Below are positions 57,701-59,740 of a stretch of 64,000 nt of DNA, one piece after another. The translations under genes and the position numbers were made by a program. Under the pieces are notes generated by a model, which made no database searches, was not told where the DNA came from, and saw only the letters and a list, made by a program, of their open reading frames with translations. The stretch is from Lamellibrachia columna (lineage: Eukaryota > Annelida > Polychaeta > Sabellida > Siboglinidae), in contig OY759263.1 in NCBI GenBank assembly GCA_963662155.1, positions 40,825,584-40,889,583 on the forward strand, in the 5' to 3' direction. The stretch's first letter is position 1, and each line of letters begins with the position of its first letter.

Positions 57701-57823
57701 GTGGTTCACCGTCAACCAGCATTGTGACATTGACATCTGAGCCGGCATCAAGCGTGATGGTGAATGTCACCTCTTCGCCTTGTCTTGAAATGTGATGACT
57801 TGCGTTCACGTAAAGACCTTCAA
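1..57823 (-). CDS. polycystin-1-like (PKD/REJ/GAIN-GPS/PLAT) membrane protein gene, 22 exons, partial at both ends
   Basis: This entry is the span of the whole gene; the exons are listed separately. Joining the 22 exons gives about 13.5 kb of coding sequence (about 4,500 residues) with all phases matching. Order: about 33 PKD-like domains, REJ module, GAIN-like region, GPS, TM1, cytoplasmic PLAT domain, then TM2 and TM3 at the left edge. That order is diagnostic of the polycystin-1 / PKD1L / sea-urchin REJ family, whose members are large surface receptors, often partners of TRPP channels, with adhesive ectodomains. Which subfamily (PKD1, PKD1L, PKDREJ or suREJ) cannot be settled here because the C-terminal channel-like region is outside. 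The N-terminal start and signal peptide are also not visible. The ectodomain is rich in N-glycosylation sequons. The introns hold most of the repeats in the window. Confidence 0.93.
520..2178 (+). mobile_element. Penelope-like retroelement, degenerate
   Basis: Plus-strand frames interrupted by stops and shifts carry Penelope reverse-transcriptase signatures: [20 protein letters not shown] near 988-1050, a VSFDVTACS block near 1195, [11 protein letters not shown] near 1376, and a [18 protein letters not shown] stretch near 1535. A later part (about 1990-2130) resembles the C-terminal side of the GIY-YIG endonuclease region, with [19 protein letters not shown]. The element lies in intron 21, antisense to the host gene. 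Its two ends carry an inverted repeat (541-577 against 2123-2159, two mismatches), as in the foldback copies common for this group. It is not functional. Confidence 0.85.
2400..2601 (-). CDS. polycystin-1-like exon 21: end of PLAT domain and linker to TM2
   Basis: The acceptor ...aatatttcag precedes base 2601, and the donor gtagta follows base 2400. It joins exon 20 in phase 2 and exon 22 in phase 0. The peptide begins [20 protein letters not shown], which is the conserved end of the PLAT beta-sandwich in polycystin-1 proteins (the CxxWL and acidic-turn region). It ends in the linker [11 protein letters not shown] that leads into TM2. This exon was needed to restore the frame between exons 20 and 22, which supports the assignment. 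Confidence 0.92.
2640..2960 (-). mobile_element. SINE fragment, same family as 22975-23335 and 48590-48860
   Basis: On the minus strand this region contains the body shared with the two other copies: a stretch near 2880-2915 matching tctttcggaagaggcttaa, then the landmark ccaggggaagtaaaat near 2835-2850. The tRNA-like head is not clear in this copy. It sits in intron 20 between exons 20 and 21. The extent is approximate. Confidence 0.5.
2981..3141 (-). CDS. polycystin-1-like exon 20: middle of PLAT domain
   Basis: The acceptor ...gtgttctttcag precedes base 3141 and the donor gtgatg follows base 2981. Phase is 0 at the start and 2 at the end. The peptide includes [20 protein letters not shown] followed by [11 protein letters not shown]. 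The (I/V)WHDNSG...WFL motif is the hallmark of the PLAT/LH2 domain that follows TM1 in polycystin-1 proteins. PLAT domains bind lipids or partner proteins on the cytoplasmic side. Confidence 0.96.
3977..4132 (+). repeat. direct repeat, copy 1 (pair with 4482-4640)
   Basis: About 150 bp starting gtctcattgtctgggtcata and ending with gaataaatgacatgtaac recurs at 4482-4640 with modest divergence. The two copies flank the LINE fragment at 4133-4481. This suggests either a duplication around an insertion or two copies of a longer repeat. Confidence 0.7.
4133..4481 (+). mobile_element. RTE-like LINE endonuclease fragment
   Basis: The plus strand encodes, with a few shifts, [12 protein letters not shown] and [18 protein letters not shown], then [15 protein letters not shown]. 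These are parts of the apurinic-type endonuclease of an RTE-like LINE. The same sequence occurs inverted at 6350-6725 in better condition. It lies in intron 19. Confidence 0.75.
4482..4640 (+). repeat. direct repeat, copy 2 (pair with 3977-4132)
   Basis: This copy begins gtctcattgtctggatcata and ends gaataaatgacaggtaac. It is aligned with 3977-4132 over its whole length. Confidence 0.7.
4641..5730. other. AT-rich intron sequence, nothing recognised
   Basis: Part of intron 19. No open frame of note, no tandem array and no known element could be recognised. It is strongly AT-rich with short homopolymer runs. Confidence 0.6.
5731..6725 (-). mobile_element. RTE-like LINE fragment (endonuclease to pre-RT region)
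   Basis: Reading the minus strand from 6725, an 84-codon open stretch (6346-6600) carries [18 protein letters not shown] and [18 protein letters not shown], an endonuclease catalytic block. Further on, with frameshifts, come [20 protein letters not shown] and a segment typical of the region before the reverse transcriptase. It is broken and 3'-truncated. It shares about 350 bp in inverted orientation with 4133-4481. Confidence 0.8.
6930..9225 (+). mobile_element. L2/CR1-like LINE remnant with internal tandem amplification
   Basis: At 6940-7135 the plus strand reads in pieces like the pre-RT part of such LINEs ([24 protein letters not shown]). At 7262-7380 comes [20 protein letters not shown], the start of the reverse-transcriptase domain. 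After a large internal loss comes the C-terminal region represented by [14 protein letters not shown], multiplied 25-fold. After the array the element resumes with [14 protein letters not shown] and a [13 protein letters not shown] block (to about 9160). All frames are broken. It lies in intron 19, antisense to the host gene. Confidence 0.8.
7590..9025 (+). repeat. 57-bp minisatellite, about 25 copies, derived from LINE coding sequence
   Basis: The motif accaggttacatgtctgacc recurs every 57 bp from 7627 to about 8994. One unit is 19 codons in the LINE frame. The unit matches the conserved (A)LNGLAP(S/G)Y(L/M)SDLL segment near the C-terminus of L2/CR1-like LINEs. Because 57 is divisible by 3, long open frames persist in several frames, including a 500-codon minus-strand one; none is a gene. 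Confidence 0.95.
9226..9799. other. AT-rich intron sequence
   Basis: Between the LINE remnant and exon 19. It contains AT-rich sequence with a short (TA)n run near 9424-9440. No gene or element is recognised. Confidence 0.6.
9800..9970 (-). CDS. polycystin-1-like exon 19: start of PLAT domain
   Basis: The acceptor ...gtgtgttaaag precedes base 9970, and the donor gtcagt follows base 9800. Both ends are phase 0. The 57-residue peptide starts [20 protein letters not shown] and continues with [19 protein letters not shown], the first strands of the PLAT domain. It ends LLDDGKNK. The preceding exon ends in the basic juxtamembrane segment after TM1, as in all polycystin-1 proteins. The splice acceptor and the first 14 bases of this exon are the seed of the tandem arrays that lie immediately upstream in the intron. 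Confidence 0.96.
9955..10415 (-). repeat. tandem array of the exon 19 splice-acceptor region (54/61-bp alternating units)
   Basis: The sequence ggtgtcatgccccactttaa, which contains the exon 19 acceptor and the first exon bases, recurs at about 10019, 10080, 10134, 10195, 10249 and 10310. Spacing alternates at about 61 and 54 bp. The copies near 10134 and 10249 are identical to the real boundary over the acceptor and first 14 exon bases. Others keep AG at the junction with small changes (ccccgctataac). Confidence 0.93.
10520..10815 (-). mobile_element. CR1-like LINE 3' end, 5'-truncated
   Basis: The minus strand encodes [20 protein letters not shown] and [16 protein letters not shown] before a stop. 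This is the C-terminus of the same CR1-like LINE seen at 16280-17990 and 62520-63845. The 3' tail reads cttccttgtccacttgccat near 10540-10570. The insertion separates two tandem arrays that share the exon 19 acceptor motif. Confidence 0.85.
10814..11335 (-). repeat. second tandem array related to the exon 19 acceptor, 56-bp units, about 9 copies
   Basis: Units begin ggtgtcatgccctattgtag (or gatgtcat...) and repeat every 56-57 bp from about 10815 to 11320. The exon 19 bases (minus-strand GGCATGACACC) and an AG just before them are kept in every unit. The body of the unit differs from the 54/61-bp array. Confidence 0.93.
11336..11815. other. intron sequence, nothing recognised
   Basis: AT-rich part of intron 18 between two arrays. 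It has short imperfect internal similarities (ttgtccgatgattttttcaa near 11638 and a related stretch near 11768) but no gene or element. Confidence 0.5.
11817..13065 (+). repeat. 26-bp minisatellite, about 48 copies
   Basis: The unit is agcatgttgtagtggttact followed by agagct. The junction of adjacent units forms the palindrome gctagc. Variants include cagcatg, tgccatag and a tgtttacttgag type that recurs at a few distant places, suggesting block duplication. The array ends about 78 bp from the donor of exon 18. Confidence 0.97.
13143..13391 (-). CDS. polycystin-1-like exon 18: end of GPS motif and TM1
   Basis: The acceptor ...cattttcag precedes base 13391, and the donor gtaagt follows base 13143. 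Both ends are phase 0 (83 codons). It encodes the last two GPS cysteines ([20 protein letters not shown]), then [10 protein letters not shown], which matches the conserved strand after the GPS cleavage point. TM1 follows ([18 protein letters not shown]) and the basic juxtamembrane MDKRDIER. The WARRxDxxD(I/V) motif right after TM1 is characteristic of polycystin-1. The usual HLT or HLS cleavage triad after CxC is not intact. Confidence 0.96.
13690..14440 (+). repeat. 53-bp minisatellite, about 14 copies
   Basis: The motif gagtccttacagcaagagtc recurs every 53 bp, each unit with catcagatattccttagat. Two sub-types alternate (cattgtgag/agctatgcc and catgag/gtcatgcc). A partial inverted match (gaactcttgctgtaagg) occurs near 13574. 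The array lies in intron 17. Confidence 0.96.
14647..14795 (-). CDS. polycystin-1-like exon 17: end of GAIN region and first half of GPS
   Basis: The acceptor ...ggtccttccag precedes base 14795 and the donor gttagt follows base 14647. It starts in phase 1 and ends in phase 0. The peptide carries a dibasic run [10 protein letters not shown], a good match to a furin-type site, followed by [20 protein letters not shown] and SSDNCW. The W-C-x2-W-x6-W-x4-C pattern is the first half of a GPS motif and continues directly into exon 18. Confidence 0.94.
14812..15055 (+). repeat. short tandem repeats with catcacactcatattg motif
   Basis: Irregular units of roughly 15-22 bp, built from atcacactctcatattgaatc and variants, follow the exon 17 acceptor at once. 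The array is imperfect. Confidence 0.85.
15169..15225. repeat. (TA)n microsatellite
   Basis: About 28 uninterrupted TA units, just before the LINE at 15230. Confidence 0.97.
15230..16270 (+). mobile_element. LINE reverse-transcriptase fragment
   Basis: The plus strand carries, across several frames, [20 protein letters not shown] and [11 protein letters not shown] (15580-15690), then [20 protein letters not shown] (15727-15786), then [12 protein letters not shown] and [14 protein letters not shown], and finally [17 protein letters not shown] near 16150. These are successive RT domain blocks of a jockey/CR1-type LINE. Frameshifts and stops show it is dead. It abuts a second LINE near 16280. 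Confidence 0.85.
15927..16021 (+). repeat. 22-bp tandem repeat within LINE RT sequence, 4-5 copies
   Basis: The unit ctgaatgatctacccactgt plus ta encodes the LNDLPTVTE segment that lies just before the catalytic FADD block in this LINE family. It is repeated head to tail. Confidence 0.93.
16280..17990 (+). mobile_element. CR1-like LINE, RT domain to 3' end, degenerate
   Basis: A 102-codon open stretch (16425-16733) reads [36 protein letters not shown] and [12 protein letters not shown], ending [17 protein letters not shown]. Downstream, with stops, come [44 protein letters not shown] and the C-terminus [20 protein letters not shown] (17621-17887). It ends with aataaag near 17978. The 3' end lies only about 10 bases from the exon 16 donor. 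It is in intron 16, antisense to the host. Confidence 0.9.
18006..18171 (-). CDS. polycystin-1-like exon 16: GAIN-like region
   Basis: The acceptor ...gtctgccacag precedes base 18171; the donor gtaatg follows base 18006. It starts in phase 0 and ends in phase 1. The peptide [20 protein letters not shown] continues to [15 protein letters not shown]. The YVG(I/V)xLA strand just ahead of the GPS is typical of the polycystin GAIN domain. A LINE 3' end lies immediately past the donor. Confidence 0.92.
18685..18839 (-). CDS. polycystin-1-like exon 15: GAIN-like region
   Basis: The acceptor ...ggatgttttcacag precedes base 18839, and the donor gtagga follows base 18685. It starts in phase 1 and ends in phase 0. 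The peptide [20 protein letters not shown] is followed by [20 protein letters not shown] and PVPGQSWQ. It has two sequons (NVT, NIT). The pattern fits the beta-rich half of the GAIN domain. Confidence 0.9.
19089..19319. repeat. (CCGA)n tetranucleotide array, about 57 copies
   Basis: Perfect CCGA units with no interruptions over about 231 bp, in intron 14. All frames are open and encode only DRPT/PTDR on plus and SVGR on minus; none is a gene. Every unit contributes a CpG. Confidence 0.99.
19527..19653 (-). CDS. polycystin-1-like exon 14: GAIN-like region
   Basis: The acceptor ...gttacctccag precedes base 19653, and the donor gtaagg follows base 19527. It starts in phase 0 and ends in phase 1. 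The peptide [20 protein letters not shown] is followed by [20 protein letters not shown]. It matches the N-(P/I)-(F/Y)-x-W ... V-x-S strand of the GAIN domain of polycystin-1 proteins. Confidence 0.92.
19715..20920 (-). repeat. 33-bp minisatellite, about 36 copies, derived from the 3' tail of a CR1-like LINE
   Basis: The plus-strand unit is aagtggacaaggaagccatt plus agcttattgtggt. On the minus strand this reads gcttccttgtccactt, matching the 3' tail of the CR1-like LINE (cttccttgtccacttgccat at 10540-10570). The array runs straight into a LINE 3' end at 20921-21110. A higher-order period of about 300 bp is visible (repeats of the variant block at 19916, 20146 and 20442). Confidence 0.95.
20921..21110 (-). 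mobile_element. CR1-like LINE 3' end
   Basis: The minus strand matches the C-terminal coding end of the LINE at 10600-10815 (same tttaaaaacaaagttcacag region and a degenerate copy of the [12 protein letters not shown] block). It is 5'-truncated near 21110 and directly joined to the 33-bp array. Confidence 0.8.
21431..21652 (-). CDS. polycystin-1-like exon 13: region before GAIN
   Basis: The acceptor ...ggatatttgtag precedes base 21652. The donor after base 21431 is an unusual gttttttt. Both ends are phase 0 (74 codons). The peptide [20 protein letters not shown] is followed by [20 protein letters not shown] and [15 protein letters not shown]. It starts as a likely helix and then becomes strand-rich, as expected at the border into GAIN. 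Confidence 0.88.
21703..22160. other. intron 12 sequence with a short (CTGT)n start
   Basis: A ctgtctgtctgt stretch at about 21708 precedes a segment with cataactccgtcagtttcaa, which looks like an interspersed repeat but cannot be named. The rest is AT-rich. Confidence 0.4.
22167..22276 (-). CDS. polycystin-1-like exon 12: highly charged segment
   Basis: The acceptor ...gcccctcgtag precedes base 22276, and the donor gtaaat follows base 22167. It starts in phase 1 and ends in phase 0. The 36-residue peptide includes [20 protein letters not shown] followed by a lysine-rich [17 protein letters not shown]. Such an acidic-then-basic segment is unusual in a polycystin ectodomain and is probably a flexible or helical linker. 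The frame fits both neighbours. Confidence 0.88.
22278..22974. other. AT-rich intron sequence, nothing recognised
   Basis: Part of intron 11. No gene, array or recognisable element was seen. Confidence 0.6.
22975..23335 (+). mobile_element. tRNA-derived SINE, near full length
   Basis: The head contains tatggcagttagagcggtgg (box A-like) and aaggctcgagttcaccgg (box B-like) spaced as in a tRNA promoter. The body shares ccaagggaagtaaaagatcc and the tail gccttgtctaggtggatacc with the inverted copy at 48590-48860. It lies in intron 11 and is not a tRNA gene. Confidence 0.7.
23352..23405 (-). CDS. polycystin-1-like exon 11
   Basis: The acceptor ...gtttctttggcag precedes base 23405, and the donor gtgagt follows base 23352. 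Phase 1 at both ends, 54 bp. The peptide is [18 protein letters not shown], a short amphipathic stretch in the region between REJ and GAIN. Confidence 0.85.
23793..23874 (-). CDS. polycystin-1-like exon 10
   Basis: The acceptor ...actgtgtgacag precedes base 23874; the donor gtgagt follows base 23793. It starts in phase 0 and ends in phase 1. The peptide is [20 protein letters not shown] followed by RKTDIAT, likely helical, part of the REJ-to-GAIN connector. Confidence 0.88.
23880..24640. other. intron 9, with one 55-bp tandem duplication
   Basis: A block with actcaagcatggtggggaaa and ctgtcccggggggtcattca occurs twice in tandem at about 24240-24350. Nothing else was recognised. Confidence 0.7.
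24644..24781 (-). CDS. polycystin-1-like exon 9
   Basis: The acceptor ...atgttgatgcag precedes base 24781, and the donor gtaagt follows base 24644. Phase 0 at both ends (46 codons). The peptide [20 protein letters not shown] is followed by [20 protein letters not shown], a helix-rich segment of the kind found N-terminal to the GAIN beta domain. Confidence 0.92.
25112..25247. mobile_element. foldback/MITE-like hairpin with 56-bp arms
   Basis: The left arm 25112-25167 and the right arm 25192-25247 are inverted complements with one mismatch in 56 bp and a 24-bp loop. The sequence includes acagtaaaacctgcctgagt and repeated ggacacctgcc motifs, similar to terminal repeats of some Tc1/pogo-type elements. 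Part of the arm motif (gtccgctaacagcccatagtgg) continues to about 25320. Confidence 0.85.
25469..25510 (-). CDS. polycystin-1-like exon 8 (micro-exon, 14 codons)
   Basis: The acceptor ...tctgacttcag precedes base 25510, and the donor gtaatt follows base 25469. Phase 0 at both ends. The peptide is [14 protein letters not shown]. It is small, but the splice sites and frame agree with exons 7 and 9, so skipping would also keep the frame. Confidence 0.78.
25637..25820 (+). repeat. 46-bp tandem repeat, 4 copies
   Basis: The motif cataaacaccagacatacaa recurs at 46-bp spacing, each unit with cagtggtgagttct. It is in intron 7. Confidence 0.95.
26043..26174 (-). CDS. polycystin-1-like exon 7: after REJ
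   Basis: The acceptor ctgtctacag precedes base 26174; the donor gtcagt follows base 26043. Phase 0 at both ends (44 codons). The peptide [20 protein letters not shown] is followed by [20 protein letters not shown], helical, after the last REJ strand. The acceptor and first bases of this exon recur as a tandem array immediately upstream. Confidence 0.93.
26170..26375 (-). repeat. tandem array of the exon 7 splice-acceptor region, about 33-bp units, 6 copies
   Basis: The exon 7 boundary reads tacctgtagacagaaacaaa on the plus strand. This motif recurs about every 33 bp up to about 26370. Copies with tacctgtagacag keep the exact acceptor ctgtctacag|GTA; others have tacttgtagacag, which destroys the AG. 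A lone further copy (cctgtagacagtagcaaaca) lies near 26831. Confidence 0.92.
26380..27590. other. intron 6, nothing recognised apart from one stray array unit
   Basis: AT-rich. A single copy of the exon 7 acceptor motif lies near 26831. A direct near-repeat gctgtaagtttaatagaatg / gctaaaagtttaatagaatg occurs near 27120-27175. Confidence 0.5.
27593..27828 (-). CDS. polycystin-1-like exon 6: REJ module, C-terminal part
   Basis: The acceptor ...gacatattacag precedes base 27828, and the donor gtcagt follows base 27593. It starts in phase 1 and ends in phase 0. The peptide [20 protein letters not shown] contains the conserved F-x-(V/I)-x-C-x-GW-x-D motif of REJ. It continues [20 protein letters not shown], a closing beta strand pair. 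Confidence 0.95.
27840..29050. other. intron 5, mostly unique AT-rich sequence
   Basis: It contains a short (TA)n run near 28272 and the 21-bp array listed separately. No gene is seen. Confidence 0.5.
28570..28745 (+). repeat. short tandem repeat with gacattccacactaac motif
   Basis: Units of about 20-21 bp (tatgacattccacactaacc) are repeated 8-9 times with small length changes. Confidence 0.93.
29057..29218 (-). CDS. polycystin-1-like exon 5: REJ module
   Basis: The acceptor ...tgttgctacag precedes base 29218; the donor gtaagt follows base 29057. Phase 1 at both ends. The peptide [20 protein letters not shown] is followed by [20 protein letters not shown] and [13 protein letters not shown]. 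The (I/V)-x-(P/A)-G-x-L-x-x-G-x-x-Y pattern and the GG-x-C turn are REJ features. Confidence 0.93.
29790..31900 (+). mobile_element. LINE remnant with internal tandem amplification
   Basis: From about 30060 the plus strand reads [20 protein letters not shown], then [20 protein letters not shown], the catalytic RT blocks, in shifting frames. [14 protein letters not shown] follows at about 30330, and then the 31-bp array. After the array, [20 protein letters not shown] near 31680 is the kind of C-terminal block seen in such LINEs. It lies in intron 4, antisense to the host. Confidence 0.78.
30335..31210 (+). repeat. 31-bp minisatellite, about 28 copies, derived from LINE RT sequence
   Basis: The unit gtgaacaagaccaagtgcat plus gggagtgagtg repeats every 31 bp. 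The seed is the LINE stretch encoding [11 protein letters not shown]. Variants are limited mostly to ccaag/ccgag and ggaa/ggga. Long minus-strand frames (291-325 codons of [15 protein letters not shown] repeats) are by-products. Confidence 0.97.
31901..32180. other. possible SINE or other interspersed repeat
   Basis: It starts with ttcttatatagcgctttaca, a phrase common in invertebrate interspersed repeats. The minus strand has a box B-like ggtttcaaatcccactg near 32132-32150. The identity is uncertain. Confidence 0.35.
32190..32530 (+). repeat. purine-rich repeat (ggagggaaggagac-type units)
   Basis: Imperfect units of about 10-21 bp such as gggagggaaggagatgagag are repeated for about 330 bp. 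Nearly all plus-strand bases are A or G. Confidence 0.9.
32690..32960 (+). repeat. 48-bp tandem repeat, 6 copies
   Basis: The motif ggtgcctcaaacaggacaag recurs every 48 bp, each unit ending in tagagttacataga. Confidence 0.97.
33010..33645 (+). mobile_element. CR1-like LINE, internally deleted
   Basis: The 5' part (33010-33330) resembles the start of the ORF at 62520 (aatgcaaggagcatagtaaa). It is joined near 33335 to the catalytic region ([13 protein letters not shown], at about 33365) and then [20 protein letters not shown]. The element stops at a (TA)n run. It is in intron 4. Confidence 0.82.
33643..33706. repeat. (TA)n microsatellite
   Basis: About 31 TA units at the edge of the CR1-like LINE fragment. 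Confidence 0.97.
33930..34520 (-). mobile_element. L2-like LINE C-terminal fragment
   Basis: The minus strand encodes [20 protein letters not shown] and [20 protein letters not shown] (34153-34512). Further on come short blocks resembling the 3' coding end ([20 protein letters not shown] near 33950-34010). It has several stops. Confidence 0.8.
34930..36045 (+). mobile_element. LINE (RT second half to C-terminus), degenerate
   Basis: From about 35095 the plus strand carries, in pieces, [43 protein letters not shown]-like blocks and [20 protein letters not shown] (35244-35579). It continues with [40 protein letters not shown] and [20 protein letters not shown] (35616-36044). The C-terminal 142 codons are open. 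It is the same family as 40150-42560. Confidence 0.88.
36046..36480. other. intron 4, nothing recognised
   Basis: AT-rich, with several copies of the short motif caagtac / gtactt near 36355-36475. No gene is seen. Confidence 0.5.
36484..37935 (+). repeat. 30-bp minisatellite, about 48 copies (left part)
   Basis: The unit gaggtgaatacatctcacca plus ttcacacaca repeats with length changes. On the minus strand each unit reads atggtgagatgtattcac, a donor-like phrase. The array is interrupted by a LINE at 37940-38890 and continues at 38905-39165. Confidence 0.96.
37940..38890 (+). mobile_element. L2-like LINE 3' fragment inserted in the 30-bp array
   Basis: A 250-codon open stretch (38008-38760) reads [20 protein letters not shown] in this family's style and continues with [40 protein letters not shown] and [20 protein letters not shown], ending [20 protein letters not shown]. 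This is the RT end and C-terminus. It is followed by a short (att)n-type tail near 38885-38905. It is the best-preserved LINE segment in the window and so a recent insertion. Confidence 0.92.
38905..39165 (+). repeat. 30-bp minisatellite, right part
   Basis: It continues the 36484-37935 array, with units such as gaagtgaatgcatctcatca. It is more diverged than the left part and ends about 20 bp from the exon 4 donor. Confidence 0.93.
39191..39333 (-). CDS. polycystin-1-like exon 4: REJ module
   Basis: The acceptor ...tatgtgtttctag precedes base 39333; the donor gtaagt follows base 39191. It starts in phase 2 and ends in phase 1. The peptide [20 protein letters not shown] is followed by [16 protein letters not shown]. 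The CxxNC ... VNP ... CxNC ... W pattern is the strongest REJ signature in the gene. Confidence 0.97.
39335..40150. other. intron 3, nothing recognised
   Basis: AT-rich unique sequence. No array, gene or named element was seen. Confidence 0.5.
40150..42560 (+). mobile_element. LINE, RT domain to C-terminus, degenerate and carrying an array
   Basis: The plus strand reads in pieces [20 protein letters not shown] (40590-40650), then [20 protein letters not shown] and [20 protein letters not shown] (40841-40985), then [18 protein letters not shown] near 41048. The 35-bp array follows, and then [40 protein letters not shown] and [20 protein letters not shown]. It is the same family as 34930-36045. 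Confidence 0.9.
41080..41805 (+). repeat. 35-bp minisatellite, about 20 copies, derived from the LINE RT catalytic motif
   Basis: The unit acgaccttgctctcctgtcc plus cacagtcaccaacag repeats every 35 bp. The seed codes for the [13 protein letters not shown] segment that contains the catalytic aspartates. Since 35 is not a multiple of 3, successive units read in different frames, yet all three plus frames stay largely open. Confidence 0.97.
42561..44700. other. intron 3, mostly unrecognised; one 3-copy repeat
   Basis: At 43925-44045 a block of about 43-45 bp with catgtagccccccccccact and ggcagcctatgcatatag is repeated three times, with C-runs. No gene was found in the rest. Confidence 0.6.
44732..44957 (-). 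CDS. polycystin-1-like exon 3: REJ module
   Basis: The acceptor ...gttgttgacag precedes base 44957; the donor gtatgt follows base 44732. It starts in phase 1 and ends in phase 2. The peptide [20 protein letters not shown] is followed by [20 protein letters not shown] and [15 protein letters not shown]. The ...PNTKY-x(3,4)-V-x-K...R motif fits the REJ strand set. Confidence 0.92.
45676..45988. mobile_element. MITE-like element with inverted terminal repeats
   Basis: The left end tactgtattcaacctaata and the right end attaggttgaatacagta are inverted. Both borders are TA, as expected for a Tc1/mariner-type target. An internal pair (acaactgaaaaatg near 45849 and cttttcagttgt near 45891) is also inverted. 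No transposase is present. Confidence 0.65.
46005..46105 (+). repeat. short tandem repeat with gaaacagctgctc motif, about 5-6 copies
   Basis: Units of about 18-22 bp (taatgaaacagctgctccc) lie just after exon 2 in the intron 2 sequence. Confidence 0.9.
46175..47737 (-). CDS. polycystin-1-like exon 2: two PKD domains and start of REJ
   Basis: The acceptor ...tgccattttctgcag precedes base 47737; the donor gtgagt follows base 46175. Phase 1 at both ends (about 521 residues). It first completes the last PKD domain of exon 1 ([18 protein letters not shown]). Two PKD-like domains follow (from [13 protein letters not shown] and from [13 protein letters not shown]). Then comes the REJ start: [20 protein letters not shown], a long strand-rich region with cysteines, and [20 protein letters not shown]...[20 protein letters not shown], the conserved REJ D-x-S-x-DPD...F-x-W-x-C block. 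Confidence 0.97.
47868..48590 (-). repeat. tandem array of a SINE tail, about 65-70-bp units, about 10 copies
   Basis: Each unit has cctagacaaggcacttatgt, an AT-rich spacer with ttatatataat, and cacatagcaccagtatc. The phrase matches, on the minus strand, the tail of the SINE at 22975-23335 (gccttgtctaggtggatacc). The array is directly joined to a SINE body at 48590-48860. Confidence 0.92.
48590..48860 (-). mobile_element. tRNA-derived SINE, inverted, with expanded tail
   Basis: On the minus strand, from 48855, it reads ttggcggttagaacatcaga (box A-like), then ggactggagtttgagtct (box B-like), then the shared body with ctttcggacaagacac and ccagggaagtaataaaaatc, and the tail with gtgccttgtctaggcagata. 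It is in intron 1. An AT-rich (TA)-like run follows at 48860-48930. Confidence 0.8.
49007..57823 (-). CDS. polycystin-1-like exon 1: about 31 PKD-type domains in one 8.8-kb exon
   Basis: One open frame of about 2,940 residues. The donor gtaagg follows base 49007 and joins exon 2 in phase 1 (AYQVAVT|VKNELGG). The left-hand acceptor is probably ...ccaccttcag before base 57823 (57833 is possible). The sequence divides into units of about 87-99 residues, each with an (L/I)xGLxV start, an FGDG or YGD turn (for example [26 protein letters not shown]), a Y-x(2,3)-G-x-(Y/F) strand and N-x-(L/V/I/F)-S. These are PKD/Ig-like repeats that act in adhesion or as mechanical elements. Domains 1-7 are diverged. 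Domains 8-27 are five copies of a four-domain block. Domains 28-31 are diverged; 28 and 29 resemble the third and fourth domains of the block. Sequons (NVS, NVT, NCS, NYT) are very frequent. The 30 codons before the acceptor that remain open are array sequence, not exon. Confidence 0.97.
50092..55866 (-). repeat. five tandem coding copies of a 1,155-bp (385-residue) four-PKD block
   Basis: Landmarks recur exactly 1,155 bp apart. For example, tcaactgccaccggcacacg occurs five times, near 51189, 52344, 53499, 54654 and 55809. Each copy encodes four PKD domains that start [38 protein letters not shown] and [13 protein letters not shown]. The copies are close to identical at the base level with scattered substitutions. 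The block is in frame, so the array keeps the exon open. Confidence 0.97.
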
Positions 57824-57849
57824 CTGAAGGTGGCTTCATTAAAGGATGA

Positions 57850-59740
57850 ACCACGTGACAATGTAAGGACAGAGGCAGATGACAACACAAGGACAGAGGC
57901 ACACGACAATACAAGGACAGAGGCACATGACATTACAAAGACAGAGGCATGTGTCAATACAAGGACAGCGGCACATGACAGTACAAGGACAGAGGCACAT
58001 GAGAACACAAGGACAGAGAAGCACATGACAATACAAGGACAGAAGCACATGGCAGTACAAGGACAGATGCACATGACATCACAAGGACAGAGGCACATGA
58101 CAATACAAAGACAGAGGCATGTGTCAATACAAGGACAGCGGCACATGACAGTACAAGGACAGAGGCACATGAGAACACAAGGACAGAGGCACATGACATT
58201 ACAAAGACAGAGGCATGTGTCAATACAAGGACAGCGGCACATGACAATACAAGGACAGAGGCACATGACAACACAAGGACAGAGGCACATGACATTACAA
58301 AGACAGAGGCATGTGTCAATACAAGGACAGCGGCACATGACAGTACAAGGACAGAGGCACATGAGAACACAAGGACAGAGGCACATGACATTACAAAGAC
58401 AGAGGCATGTGTCAATACAAGGACAGCGGCACATTAAAATACAAGGACAGAGGCACATGACAACACAAGGACAGAGGCACATGACATTACAAAGACAGAG
58501 GCATGTGTCAATACAAGGACATCGGCACATGACAGTACAAGGACAGAGGCACATGAGAACACAAGGACAGAGAAGCACATGACAATACAAGGACAGAAGC
58601 ACATGACAATACAAGGACAGAAGCACATGACATCACAAGGACAGAGGCATATGGCAACACATGGACAGAGGCACGTGACAATACATGGACAGAGGCACAT
58701 GACAACACAAGGATAGAGGCACACGACATCACAAGGACAGAGGCATGTGACAATACAACGACAGAGGCACATGACAATATATGGACAGAGGCACATGATA
58801 ATACAAAGACAGAGGCACATGACAATACACGGACAGAGACACACATAACAATACAAGGACAGATGCTCATGACAATACAAGGACAGATGCATGTGGCAAC
58901 ATAAGGATAGAGGCTTAAGACAATACAAGGACAGAGACACATGACAATACAAGGAAATAGGCACATGACAATACATGGGCAGAGGCACCTGACAATACAA
59001 GGACAGAGGCACATGACAATACAAGGACATAGGCACATGACAATATGTAGACAGAGGCACATGACAACACAATGACAGAGACACATGACAATACAAGTAC
59101 AGAGACACATGACAATACAAGTACAGAGAAACATGACAATACAAGTACAGAGACACATGACGATACAAGTACAGAGACACATGACAATACAAGGACATAG
59201 GCACATGACAATACAAGTACAGAGACACATGACAATACAAGTACAGAGACACATGACAATACAAGTACAGAGACACATGACAATACAAGTACAGAGACAC
59301 ATGACAATACAAGTACAGAGACACATGACAATACAAGTACAGACACATGACGATACAAGTACAGAGACACATGACAATACAAGTACAGAGACACATGACG
59401 ATACAAGTACAGAGACACATGACAATACAAGTACAGAGACACATGACAATACAAGTACAGAGACACATGACAATACAAGTACAGAGACACATGACAATAC
59501 AAGTACAGAGACACATGACAATACAAGTACAGAGACACATGACAATACAAGTACAGAGACACATGACAATACAAGTACAGAGACACATGACAATACAAGG
59601 ACATAGGCACATGACAATAAATAGACAGGGGCATGTAACAACACAGGGGCACAGACATGTCACAATACAAGGACAGAGGCACGTCACAATACAAAGACAG
59701 AGGCATGTTACAATACATGGACAGAGGCATGTCACAGGCA
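57850..59740 (+). repeat. 24-bp minisatellite, about 79 copies
   Basis: The unit is gacagaggcacatgacaata plus caag. Two regions differ: 57850-58640 has a higher-order pattern of about 120-190 bp with variants (gcatgtgtcaatac, gcggcac), and 59060-59610 is nearly homogeneous caagtacagagacacatgac. It begins within about 20-30 bp of the exon 1 acceptor. Long frames in both strands (up to 435 codons) are by-products of the 8-codon period. Confidence 0.97.
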
